Of a stretch of DNA of 64,000 bases, positions 55,106 to 63,500 are shown one piece after another. Position numbers and translations under genes: made by a program. The notes under the pieces were generated by a model. That model searched no databases. It was given only the letters and a program-made list of their open reading frames with translations, and was not told the DNA's origin. How positions within the stretch are numbered: position 1 is the stretch's first letter; each line of letters begins with the position of its first letter. This DNA comes from Streptacidiphilus jiangxiensis (GTDB lineage: Bacteria; Actinomycetota; Actinomycetes; Streptomycetales; Streptomycetaceae). The DNA lies in NCBI RefSeq assembly GCF_900109465.1, contig NZ_FOAZ01000018.1:1-64000 (forward strand). The letters are read 5' to 3'.

Positions 55106-55134
55106 TTTCGATACGAGAACGTCTCGTATCGAAA
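55106..55134 (-). promoter_or_regulatory. Perfect TetR-type operator before the exporter gene
   Basis: TTTCGATACGAGA and its exact complement form 13-bp arms around a 3-base centre. The length, GATACGA half-sites and position 19 bases before the exporter start, over the promoter, make it the expected site of the TetR protein at 52701. Confidence 0.8.
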
Positions 55135-55272
55135 TTGAGACCCGGAGGAGTGACGCGCGCGACTTCTCCGCCCCGCGCGCTCCCCTTTCCCTCTGTCGCG
55201 CGGGCGTGCCAGCATGGACGTGATCCGGGGACGCCGTACGGCGCCACGAGACCGACACACAGGAGACACGTC

Positions 55273-56127
55273 ATGCAGAACGGTTCGCTCCCGCCTGCCC
55301 AGAAGTCCCTCTACGGCGGCGTCACCACGCGCCGCGTCACCGTGCGCGACCTGGCCTCCGCGAAGACCCGCGGCGAGCGCTGGGCCATGCTGACCGCCTA
55401 CGACGCGATGACCGCGGGCGTCTTCGACGAGGCCGGGGTGCCGGTGCTGCTCGTCGGCGACTCGATGGGCAACTGCCACCTCGGCTACGACACCACCGTG
55501 CCGGTGACCATGGACGAGATCGCGATCCTCTCCGCCGCGGTCGTCCGCGGCACCAAGCGGGCGCTGGTCGTCGCCGACCTGCCGTTCGGCAGCTACCAGG
55601 AGTCCCCCGCGCAGGCGCTGCGGAACTCCGTCCGGCTGATGAAGGAGGCCGGGGTCCACGCGGTCAAGCTGGAGGGCGGTGAGCGCTCCGCCCCGGCCAT
55701 CGAGATGCTGGTCCAGGCCGGCGTCCCGGTCATGGCCCACCTGGGCCTGACGCCGCAGTCCGTGCACGCGCTCGGCGGCTACCCCGTCCAGGGCCGCGGC
55801 GACGAGGCGGCCCACCAGCTGCTGCGGGACGCGAAGACCGTCCAGTCGGCCGGCGCGTTCTCGGTGGTCCTGGAGGCCGTCCCGGCGGAGCTGGCCGCGC
55901 AGGTCACCCGCGAGCTGCACATCCCGACCGTCGGGATCGGCGCGGGCGTCGGCTGCGACGCGCAGGTGCTGGTCTGGACGGACATGTCCGGGATGTCGAA
56001 CGGGCACGTGCCGAAGTTCGTCAAGCAGTACGCCAACCTCCGCGCCGAGCTGGGCCGCGCGGCGACGGAGTACATGGACGAGGTCCGCAGCGGCGCCTTC
56101 CCGGCGGAGGAGCACACCTTCCACTGA
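55273..56127 (+). CDS. panB: 3-methyl-2-oxobutanoate hydroxymethyltransferase
   Basis: The product is 284 residues. ATG 55273 has AGGAGA six bases upstream. The sequence is standard PanB: MLTAYDAMTAGVFDEAG, LLVGDSMGNCHLGYDTT (metal), VKLEGGERSAP, MAHLGLTPQSVHALGGYPVQ, and VGIGAG. It makes ketopantoate for pantothenate and CoA from ketoisovalerate and methylene-tetrahydrofolate. It stands alone; other pan genes are not in the window. Confidence 0.97.
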   Translation: MQNGSLPPAQKSLYGGVTTRRVTVRDLASAKTRGERWAMLTAYDAMTAGVFDEAGVPVLLVGDSMGNCHLGYDTTVPVTMDEIAILSAAVVRGTKRALVVADLPFGSYQESPAQALRNSVRLMKEAGVHAVKLEGGERSAPAIEMLVQAGVPVMAHLGLTPQSVHALGGYPVQGRGDEAAHQLLRDAKTVQSAGAFSVVLEAVPAELAAQVTRELHIPTVGIGAGVGCDAQVLVWTDMSGMSNGHVPKFVKQYANLRAELGRAATEYMDEVRSGAFPAEEHTFH

Positions 56128-56131
56128 GGGA

Positions 56132-56160
56132 CGCTGCACTGCGCAGGGGCGCGGGGGTTG
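56132..56160. repeat. Solo arm of the dispersed repeat behind panB
   Basis: CGCTGCACTGCGCAGGGGCG followed by CGGGGGTTG, five bases behind the panB stop, matches the left arm of the element (TTGCACTTTCCAGGGGCGCG). No second arm is visible. Confidence 0.45.
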
Positions 56161-56172
56161 CCGACAGCGCCG

Positions 56173-56216
56173 TGACGGAGCACTGACGGAGCCGTGACGG
56201 CGGGGTTCGGCATCGT
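56173..56216 (+). promoter_or_regulatory. SARP-type direct repeats and promoter of the ABC exporter
   Basis: The heptamer TGACGG(A/C) occurs at 56173, 56184 and 56195, exactly 11 bp apart (7-bp unit, 4-bp gaps). This is the layout bound by SARP activators on one face of the helix. Nine bases behind the last repeat lies CATCGT (56211-56216), a possible -10; initiation about 7 bases later would fall at ATG 56224, giving a leaderless mRNA. A SARP gene faces this operon. Confidence 0.6.
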
Positions 56217-56223
56217 GCCTCGC

Positions 56224-57225
56224 ATGGAGCCGACGACTGATTCGAACAACGCCGCCGCCGTGCAGGTGCGGGGGCTGGCCAAGTACTACGGGGAGACCAG
56301 GGCTCTCGACGGCGTCGACCTCGACGTCGCCGAGGGCACCGTCATGGGGGTGCTCGGGCCGAACGGGGCCGGCAAGACCACGCTGGTGCGCATCCTGTCG
56401 ACGCTGGTCCGCCCGGACGCGGGCCGCGCCGTCGTGGCCGGCTGGGACGTGGAGCGCCAGCCGTACCGACTGCGCCACGAGATCGGCCTGACGGGGCAGT
56501 ACGCCTCCGTCGACGAGCTGCTGTCGGGCTACGAGAACCTCTACCTGATCGGCCGGCTGCTCGACCTGAACGCCAGGGGCGCCCGCCGTCGCGCCGAGGA
56601 GCTGCTGGAACGCTTCTCCCTCACCGACGCCGCCGGGCGGCCGACCAGGACGTACTCCGGCGGGATGCGCCGCCGCCTCGACCTGGCCGCCTCGATGATC
56701 GGGCGCCCACGCGTGCTCTTCCTGGACGAGCCCACCACGGGCCTTGACCCGCGCACCCGCAACGAGGTGTGGGCGGAGGTCCGGGCCATGGTCGACGAGG
56801 GCTCGACGGTGCTGCTCACCACGCAGTACATGGAGGAGGCCGAACAGCTCGCCTCCGACCTGACCGTCTTCGACCACGGCAAGGTGATCGCCGCGGGCGG
56901 CGTGGAGACGCTCAAACGACAGGTCGGTGGGCAGAGCCTGACGATCCGTCCGGCCCAGGGGGCGCAGCTCGACGCGATGATCCGCTGCCTCGCCGAACGC
57001 GGCCTCGCCGCGGTGCCCGACGGCGCGGGCGGGCTGACCGTGCCCGCGGTCGACGAGGCGCAGCTGACGGCCGTCGTGGCCGCGCTCGGCACCTCCGGTC
57101 TGGGGATCGCGGCGCTGGAGACCAGGCTGCCGAGCCTCGACGAGGTGTTCCTGGCCATCACCGGCGAGCAGTCGACCGTTCCCGCCGCCGTTCCCGCCCC
57201 GACCAGCCTGGAGTCCGTCGCATGA
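56224..57225 (+). CDS. DrrA-type ABC exporter ATPase
   Basis: The product is 333 residues from ATG 56224, which has no ribosome site and may be leaderless; GTG 56194 would lie inside the upstream repeats. Walker A is GPNGAGKTT, the signature YSGGMRRRLD and Walker B VLFLDEPTTGLD. The DrrA-like C-terminal region ends LPSLDEVFLAITG. It drives export of a drug or lipid with the permease that follows (ATGA overlap). Members often give self-resistance to antibiotics. Confidence 0.94.
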   Translation: MEPTTDSNNAAAVQVRGLAKYYGETRALDGVDLDVAEGTVMGVLGPNGAGKTTLVRILSTLVRPDAGRAVVAGWDVERQPYRLRHEIGLTGQYASVDELLSGYENLYLIGRLLDLNARGARRRAEELLERFSLTDAAGRPTRTYSGGMRRRLDLAASMIGRPRVLFLDEPTTGLDPRTRNEVWAEVRAMVDEGSTVLLTTQYMEEAEQLASDLTVFDHGKVIAAGGVETLKRQVGGQSLTIRPAQGAQLDAMIRCLAERGLAAVPDGAGGLTVPAVDEAQLTAVVAALGTSGLGIAALETRLPSLDEVFLAITGEQSTVPAAVPAPTSLESVA

Positions 57226-58046
57226 CCACCCTCGCCGCCCCCGCCCTCGCCGCCCCCGCCGTGCCGGCGGGCGACAACCGGACCAGCCTGCGCGCCTCGC
57301 TGCACCACATCGGCGCGCTGACCCGCCGCAACCTGATGCGGATGAAGGCCGACCCGGAGTCCCTGCTGGACGCCTTGTTCATGCCGATCCTGTTCACCGT
57401 GCTCTTCGTCTACGTCTTCGGCGGCGCGGTGGCGGGCAACTCGCACAACTACATCCAGTACATGATCCCCGGCATGTTCGGGCAGATCGGCCTGAGCCTG
57501 GCGATGGCCGTCGGCACGGGCCTCAACACCGACTTCACCACCGGCGTGATGGACCGCTTCCGCACCATGCCGATCGCCCGCTCCTCCGTGCTGATCGCCA
57601 AACTGCTCGCGGAGAGCTGTCGTTCGGCGGTCTCGCTGGTGGTCCTGGTGCTCTTCGCGATGTGCCTGGGCCTGCGCATCCACACCAGTCCGGTCAACGT
57701 GCTGGCCACCCTCGGGCTGGCGCTCGCCTTCGGCACCGGGATGGTGTGGGTCTCGATGCTGCTCGGGATGGCCATGCCCAACCCCCAGGCGGTGCAGGGC
57801 GTCGGCATGCTCATCATCGTGCCGCTGCAGTTCGGCAGCTCGACCTTCGCGCCGGTCCACTCGATGCCGGGCTGGCTCCAGGCCTTCACCTCGGTCAACC
57901 CGCTCTCCGCGCTGGCGGACGCGAGCCGGGCGCTGATCAACGGCGGCCCGGTGCTGCATCCCGCGCTGCTCGCGCTGGCCTGGTCGGTGGGGCTGACGGT
58001 GGTCTTCGCGCCGCTGGCGGTCGCCCGCTTCCGCAAGCGCACCTGA
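57222..58046 (+). CDS. DrrB-type ABC-2 exporter permease
   Basis: The product is 274 residues with six predicted helices and the ABC-2 signature region NPLSALADASRALINGG. The start overlaps the ATPase stop by four bases, so the two are coupled. MDRFRTMPIARSSVL is typical of DrrB permeases. It ends four bases from the convergent SARP gene. Confidence 0.93.
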   Translation: MTTLAAPALAAPAVPAGDNRTSLRASLHHIGALTRRNLMRMKADPESLLDALFMPILFTVLFVYVFGGAVAGNSHNYIQYMIPGMFGQIGLSLAMAVGTGLNTDFTTGVMDRFRTMPIARSSVLIAKLLAESCRSAVSLVVLVLFAMCLGLRIHTSPVNVLATLGLALAFGTGMVWVSMLLGMAMPNPQAVQGVGMLIIVPLQFGSSTFAPVHSMPGWLQAFTSVNPLSALADASRALINGGPVLHPALLALAWSVGLTVVFAPLAVARFRKRT

Positions 58047-58049
58047 CGT

Positions 58050-61000
58050 CTACCCGTCCAGCCCCTGGTACATCAGCTGCACCGTCTGCGACGCGTCCAT
58101 CGCCCGGCCCGCCGCGTACGCCTCCTCGTACGCGGCGTCGCCGAGCAGCGAGCGCAGCCCGGCCGCCGTCTCGGCGAGGGCGGCACGGTCCAGCCGGTGC
58201 TTGGCCGAACGGGTCTGGAGCAGCTCGTACGCGCCGAGCAGGCGGGCCGCCGTCCCGGCCGGATCCTGCTCCGGGACCAGGCCGGCCGCCGCGCAGCGCC
58301 ACAGCGTCCCGGTCAGGGCCGGGGCCACGACCAGCGGCAGTTGCTCGGGGACCTGCGAGCTGAGCGGGTGGCTCCGCAACTCCTCCAGGCCGGCCCGTAC
58401 CCGCCGCAGGCCGGCCTCGGGCCGACCGTCCATCGCCTCGACCGCGCCCAGCATGCTGATGACCATGCCGTTCAGCAGGTTGGCCGCGCCGGGGCCGGAG
58501 GAGTCGACGAGCAGCCCCTCCAGCAGGGTGCGCGCCTCTGCCAGGCGTTGCTGGCGCATCCGCAGGCCGGCGAGCAGCATCGTGCCGAACATCCCGGCGC
58601 CTTGGCCGATGACCCCGTAGGCGGCCGACTCCTCGATGGCGCGGACCAGTTCGGCCGCTCCCTCGTCGTAGTGGCCGAGGCCGATCAGGCCGTCGCCGAG
58701 GCGCACCCGCAGGATCGGCTGCTCCTGGTCGGCGCCGACCTCGTGGGCCAGCACCATCGCCTCGCGGCAGCAGCGCACGCCCTCCTCGAACTCCCCGGCG
58801 AAGTTGGCGATCTCGGCCCGCCCGGCCAGGGCCTCGGCCCGCCCCCAACGGTCGCCGAGCTCGGTGAACAGCGCCTGGCTCTCGGCGGCGTCCCGTTCCG
58901 CCTGGGACTGTCGGTCCCACTGGTCGTTGAGCAGCTTGGAGCGGATCTGCAGGGCGCAGGCGAGCTCCCAGCGCCGCCCGAACCGGCGACAGCCGTCGAC
59001 GAGCCCGTCGGCCACCGACTGTAGGTGCTCCAGCATCCCCGCGTACATCACCACGTAGACCCGCTGGAGGGCGGGCATCCGGGCCGACTGGGGCAGTTCG
59101 GGGCGGTAGAAGTCGATGATGCGCGCGCCGAGCTCCTGCAGCTCGGCGGAGGGCACCCCGCCGTAGATACCCTCGGCCGTGAGCAGCCGGCCCGTCGCCA
59201 CGGCCCGGCGCGCCTCCTCCAGCACCGGACGCGGCCACGGCGGTGCCAGCTCGCCGGGGCCCTCCTCGACCGGCACGGCGGGCGCGTCGAACGGGTCGCC
59301 GGGGACGAGGGTCAGCACCGCGTCGTACCAGTCGTGCGCCTCGTCGCGCCGGTTGCGCAGGTTCCAGTACCAGCCCAGGTTGCACAGCAGACTGAGCGCC
59401 TCCTGCTCCTCGCCGCCCTCCACGGCGCGGCGCAGGGCGGCCCGCAGGTTGTCGTGCTCGGCGTCCAGCAGGCGCAACGCGTCGAGTTGGGCCTCGGTGC
59501 GCAGCAGCGGGTCGGTGGCGCGGGCGAGTTCACGGAACCAGCGCAGGTGGGCGGCCGCGGGCGCGTGCGGCGCGTCGGCCTCGCGCAGGCGCTCGGCGGC
59601 GTACGCGTGGATGGTCTCCAGCATCCGGTAGCGGGGCTGCGCGTCGGTCCCCGCGGCGAGATCCGCCTGGATCAGCGACTTGTCGACGAGCGAGAGCAGG
59701 GACGGTGCCACGTCCTGCGGCAGCAGGTCGGCCGGGTCGGCGCAGATCGCCTCGGCGGCGTCCAGGGTCCACCCGCCGGCGAACACGGACAGGCGGGCGA
59801 GGAGCGTCCGCTCCGACGGCTCCAGCAGGTCCCAGCTCCAGTCCACGACGGCCCGAAGGGTCTGCTGCCGCGGCAGGTCGGTGCGGTTGCCGCCGGTCAG
59901 CAGGGCGAACCGGTGGTCCAGCCGGTCCGCGAGCTGGCGTGGCGTCATGGCCCGCAGGCGGGCCGCGGCCAGCTCGATCGCGAGCGGCAGTCCGTCGAGG
60001 CGGCGGCAGATCTCGGCGCAGGCCGCCGGGTCCTGGGCCGGGTCGCCCGGGTCGAAGCCGGGCCGTGCGGCGGCTCCGCGTACCGCGAGCAGCCGCAGCG
60101 CGGTCGGCTCCGGCAGCGGCTCCAACGGACGCACCAGCTCACCCGCCACACCGAGCGGTTCGCGGCTGGTCGCCAGCACGGTCACCCGCGGGCAGGCCGC
60201 GACCAGGCGCTGCGCGAGCTCGGCGGCCGCCTGGACGAGGTGCTCGCAGTTGTCCAGCACCAACAGCAGCTCGCGCGGCCCGCAGAACTCCAGCAGCCGG
60301 CCGAGCGGCCCGTCCCCGTCGGCGCCGGGGACTCCGGCCGCCAGCGACTCCGGCAGCCCGAGACCCAGGTGGGTCACCCGCAGCCCCAGCGCGCCGAGGA
60401 CCGCGTCCACGACCGCGCGCGGATCGTCCAGCGGCGCGAGCTCGACCTGCCACACCCCGTCCGGGTACGACTCGGCGAGCGCGGCCGCGGCCTGCTGCGC
60501 CAACCGCGTCTTCCCGGTCCCACCGGGCCCGGTCAGGGTCAGCACCCGTGCCCCGGGCAGCTCCGCGTCCAGCGCGGCCAGCTCCGCCTCCCGCCCGACG
60601 AAGCTGGTCAGCCGCGCCGGGAGATTCCCGGGCACCCGCCCGGGCACCCCACCCGGCGTCGCGCCCCCCGCCGGGACGTCGCGGACTCCCGGCTCGGCCC
60701 CGGCCCCGCCCGGCCAGGGCGCGGCGGACGGGACGGTCACCGGGGCGGGGGCGAGAAGTTGGGTGTGCATGGCGCGCAGCGCCGGGCCGGGGTCGGTGCC
60801 GAGTTCGGCCGCGAGGGTGCGCCGGGTGGAGTCGTAGGCGCGCAGGGCGTCGGCCGTGCGGCCGGAGGCGTGCAGCGCGCGCAGGTGCAGGAGGTGCCAG
60901 GACTCGTCCAGCGGCTCCGCCGCGACCCGCTCCGCAAGCTCCGGCAGGACCGCCGGGGCGTCACCGAGGGCGAGCCGGGCCTCGACGTGGGCGCGGTGCG

Positions 61001-61445
61001 CGGCCGCGCGTTCGGCCTCCAACCGCAGCGCGGCGTCCTCGCGGGCCGGCAGATCCGCGAGCGCGGGACCGCGCCACAGGGCCAGCGCCGCGCCCAGCAG
61101 CTCGGCCGCCCGCGCGGGCGGCGCCTCGGCCGCGTCGGCGACCAGGCCGCGGAAGGCGGCCGCGTCGGTGTCCCCGCCGATCAGGCGGTAGCCCTCGGGG
61201 CCGGAGGCCACGTGCTCGGCGCCGAGCGTCCGCCGCAGGCGGGCCACCAGGGTCTGCAGCGCGTCCTGCGGGTCGGCGGGACCGGCCTCACCCCAGATCT
61301 CCTCGATCAGCGCCCACGGCTGCGCGGCCCGCCCCTCCCGCAGCGCGAGCGCGGCCAGCAGGGTCCGCAGTCGTCCGCCGGCGAGGGCCACGGGCCGTTG
61401 GTCGTCATCGAGGACGAGCGAGCTGCCGAGGATCCCGAAGCGCAT
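58050..61445 (-). CDS. Large SARP regulator (AfsR/AfsR-like, with ATPase and TPR regions)
   Basis: The product is about 1131 residues; ATG 61445 fits the family N-terminus (MRFGILGSSLVL), with ATG 61451 and 61463 as alternatives and no ribosome site at any. Domains in order: OmpR-like winged helix (1-95), bacterial transcriptional activation domain (about 98-240), a Pro/Gly linker, an NB-ARC-type ATPase with LTGPGGTGKTRLA and LLVLDNCEHL, then winged helix and TPR-like repeats to the end. Members activate secondary-metabolism or export genes. The adjacent ABC exporter with 11-bp repeats is the obvious local target. Confidence 0.9.
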   Translation of the reverse strand: MRFGILGSSLVLDDDQRPVALAGGRLRTLLAALALREGRAAQPWALIEEIWGEAGPADPQDALQTLVARLRRTLGAEHVASGPEGYRLIGGDTDAAAFRGLVADAAEAPPARAAELLGAALALWRGPALADLPAREDAALRLEAERAAAHRAHVEARLALGDAPAVLPELAERVAAEPLDESWHLLHLRALHASGRTADALRAYDSTRRTLAAELGTDPGPALRAMHTQLLAPAPVTVPSAAPWPGGAGAEPGVRDVPAGGATPGGVPGRVPGNLPARLTSFVGREAELAALDAELPGARVLTLTGPGGTGKTRLAQQAAAALAESYPDGVWQVELAPLDDPRAVVDAVLGALGLRVTHLGLGLPESLAAGVPGADGDGPLGRLLEFCGPRELLLVLDNCEHLVQAAAELAQRLVAACPRVTVLATSREPLGVAGELVRPLEPLPEPTALRLLAVRGAAARPGFDPGDPAQDPAACAEICRRLDGLPLAIELAAARLRAMTPRQLADRLDHRFALLTGGNRTDLPRQQTLRAVVDWSWDLLEPSERTLLARLSVFAGGWTLDAAEAICADPADLLPQDVAPSLLSLVDKSLIQADLAAGTDAQPRYRMLETIHAYAAERLREADAPHAPAAAHLRWFRELARATDPLLRTEAQLDALRLLDAEHDNLRAALRRAVEGGEEQEALSLLCNLGWYWNLRNRRDEAHDWYDAVLTLVPGDPFDAPAVPVEEGPGELAPPWPRPVLEEARRAVATGRLLTAEGIYGGVPSAELQELGARIIDFYRPELPQSARMPALQRVYVVMYAGMLEHLQSVADGLVDGCRRFGRRWELACALQIRSKLLNDQWDRQSQAERDAAESQALFTELGDRWGRAEALAGRAEIANFAGEFEEGVRCCREAMVLAHEVGADQEQPILRVRLGDGLIGLGHYDEGAAELVRAIEESAAYGVIGQGAGMFGTMLLAGLRMRQQRLAEARTLLEGLLVDSSGPGAANLLNGMVISMLGAVEAMDGRPEAGLRRVRAGLEELRSHPLSSQVPEQLPLVVAPALTGTLWRCAAAGLVPEQDPAGTAARLLGAYELLQTRSAKHRLDRAALAETAAGLRSLLGDAAYEEAYAAGRAMDASQTVQLMYQGLDG

Positions 61446-61637
61446 CCCCATATTCTGGATCATCCGACGGGACGGGGGGCCCGGTCCCGGTGGTCCGGTG
61501 GAACCGGCACCGGGCGGCAGGCGTTCACAGCTGGGGGTGCGGATGGCCGCGCGCTGGCTTGGCGCGCGTACCGGCGACAGGGCATCATCGGCACTTCCGT
61601 CCGTCCACGGCTGTCCACGACCGGAGTCCCGTCACCC

Positions 61638-62462
61638 ATGAGCGCGTTCACGAGCCGTTCCCACTCGCACTCGGACCGGCGGATCAGCACCGTCTTCCTG
61701 GTCCTGCTGGCCGTCTTCGTGACGACCGGCGCATCTCTCTGGGTCCACTGGGGCAACATGACGTTCGGCGTCTTCGTGTTCGTCTGCGCGGGCTGGCTGA
61801 TCTCGCTGTGCCTGCACGAGTACGCCCACGCCCGCGCTGCCCTGCACGGCGGGGACATCACCGTGGGCTCCAAGGGCTATCTGACGCTGAACCCGCTCAA
61901 GTACACGCACCCGGTCTACAGCTTCGTGATGCCGCTGATCTTCATCATCCTCGGCGGTATCGCGCTGCCGGGTGGCGCGGTCTTCATCGAGCGCGGGCGG
62001 ATCCGCAGCAAGGCGAAGAACGCACTGATCTCCGCCGCCGGGCCGGCGATCAACGCGGCCTTCGCGCTCGTCCTGCTCGTGGTCATCGCCGTGGTCGCCC
62101 CCGCCTACTACGGCAGCGGGCCGGGCTCCGTGCCGCACCAGGAGTTCTACGAGGCCCTCGGCTACCTGGCGCTGCTCCAGGTGATGGCGACCATCCTCAA
62201 CCTCATCCCGATGCCCGGACTGGACGGTTACGGCATCATCGAGCCCTGGCTCTCCTACGAGACCCGCCGCTCGCTGGCGAACATCGCGCCCTACGGCATG
62301 ATGATCATCTTCCTGCTGATGTGGAACCAGACCATCGGCGGCTGGCTGTTCAACGACGTGATCTACCCGTTCCTGAACTGGTTCGGGGCCGCCTTCTACG
62401 CCTCCGACGGCAGCGTCGCGTTCCACTTCCTCCGCTTCGGCTTCGGCGGCTTCGGAAGCTGA
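61638..62462 (+). CDS. Site-2 protease (M50) family membrane protein
   Basis: The product is 274 residues with GGAG 11 bases before ATG 61638. The zinc site is HEYAHA (His60, Glu61, His64), and MPGLDGYG supplies the third ligand Asp. Several membrane helices surround it. The family cuts membrane-embedded substrates such as anti-sigma factors, but many short members like this have no known target. No anti-sigma gene is adjacent. The gap 61446-61637 toward the SARP gene has no gene; it carries GTCCACG twice, 10 bp apart. Confidence 0.9.
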   Translation: MSAFTSRSHSHSDRRISTVFLVLLAVFVTTGASLWVHWGNMTFGVFVFVCAGWLISLCLHEYAHARAALHGGDITVGSKGYLTLNPLKYTHPVYSFVMPLIFIILGGIALPGGAVFIERGRIRSKAKNALISAAGPAINAAFALVLLVVIAVVAPAYYGSGPGSVPHQEFYEALGYLALLQVMATILNLIPMPGLDGYGIIEPWLSYETRRSLANIAPYGMMIIFLLMWNQTIGGWLFNDVIYPFLNWFGAAFYASDGSVAFHFLRFGFGGFGS

Positions 62463-62466
62463 GGCC

Positions 62467-62628
62467 TCACGCGCGGGCGCGGCGCCACTGGACCCAGCCG
62501 ACGTTGCTGGCGACGCCCGCGAGCAGCACGAAGGCCAGACCCAGCCAGAACTGCGCCAGGACCGACACGACCGCGGCGGCGAGGGCCAGGACGGCGAGGG
62601 CGAAGGCGAACAGGGCGAAGCGGGGCAT
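62467..62628 (-). CDS. Small two-helix membrane protein
   Basis: The product is 53 residues. ATG 62628 is set by GGAGA six bases upstream. The sequence is almost entirely two hydrophobic segments (FALAVLALAAAVVSVLAQFW and FVLLAGVASNVGWV) with a basic end (RRARA). It is convergent with the site-2 protease gene, five bases apart. Function unknown. Confidence 0.75.
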   Translation of the reverse strand: MPRFALFAFALAVLALAAAVVSVLAQFWLGLAFVLLAGVASNVGWVQWRRARA

Positions 62629-62736
62629 CGGGGATCTCCGAGGAGTGGTGAACGAACGGGCCGGACAGGGAGCCATTCTCCCTCTCCGGCCCGCGTGCTT
62701 CCGACCCGGGGTCCGCGCGCCGAGGCACGCGGCGGA

Positions 62737-63453
62737 TCAGACGTCGGTGATGCGCAGGCCCGCATGGGCCTTGTAGCGGCGGTTGACCGAGATCAGGTTG
62801 GCCACCAGCGACTCGACCTGGTGGGCGTTGCGCAGGCGGCCGGCGAAGACGCCGCGCATGCCGGGGATCCGGGCGGCCAGCGCCTGGACGACGTCCGTCG
62901 CGGCCCGCTCCTCGCCCAGCACCAGCACGTCGATGTCGATCTCGTCGACCTCGCGGTCCTCCAGCAGCACCGCCGAGAGGTGGTGGAACGCCGCCGTCAC
63001 CCGGGAGCCGGGCAGCAGCGCGGCGGCCTGCTGCGCGGCGCTGCCCTCCTCCGGCTTGAGGGCGTAGGCGCCCTGCTTGTCGAAGCCCAGCGGGTTGACG
63101 CAGTCGACGACGATCTTGCCCGCGAGCTCGGCGCGCAGCGAGGTGAGCAGTTCGGCGTGGCCCTCCCACGGCACCGCGACGATCACGACGTCGCTCTCCG
63201 CGGCCGTCGCCGCGTTGTCCGCGCCGCGCACGCCGAGGCCCAACTCGGCGGCGGCCGCGGCGGCTCGGTCCGCGCTGCGCGAGCCGATGACCACCTGCTG
63301 GCCAGCCTTGGCCAGCCGGTAGGCGAGGCCACGACCCTGCGGGCCGGTGCCGCCGAGGACCCCGACCACGAGGCCGGTGACGTCGGGCAGGTCGTGGGGC
63401 GTCCGGGCGGTCGCGGCGGGGGCGCCGGCCGACGCTGCATCAGGGGTACTCAT
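62737..63453 (-). CDS. npdG: NADPH-dependent F420 reductase
   Basis: The product is 238 residues; ATG 63453 has GGAGGA eight bases upstream. The N-terminal dinucleotide site is VGVLGGTGPQGRGLAYRLA, followed by GSRS that reads the NADP phosphate. VNPLGFDKQG and the FHHLSAVLL segment match F420H2:NADP oxidoreductases. It would move hydride between NADPH and cofactor F420 in the cytoplasm. A disordered Ala-rich leader of about 30 residues precedes the fold. Confidence 0.92.
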   Translation of the reverse strand: MSTPDAASAGAPAATARTPHDLPDVTGLVVGVLGGTGPQGRGLAYRLAKAGQQVVIGSRSADRAAAAAAELGLGVRGADNAATAAESDVVIVAVPWEGHAELLTSLRAELAGKIVVDCVNPLGFDKQGAYALKPEEGSAAQQAAALLPGSRVTAAFHHLSAVLLEDREVDEIDIDVLVLGEERAATDVVQALAARIPGMRGVFAGRLRNAHQVESLVANLISVNRRYKAHAGLRITDV

Positions 63454-63500
63454 GGACAGATCCTCCCATCCCGGTGTGCCGGTGCGGGAGCATGGCATCC

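Noticed and set aside
58050-61445. SARP, ABC exporter and panB as a biosynthetic gene cluster
   Set aside because: No biosynthetic enzymes are present; panB is primary metabolism.
59025-61637. A long plus-strand frame running into the site-2 protease gene
   Set aside because: It is in frame with the real gene only by absence of stops. The upstream part is the antisense of the SARP gene, and ATG 61638 begins the conserved protein.
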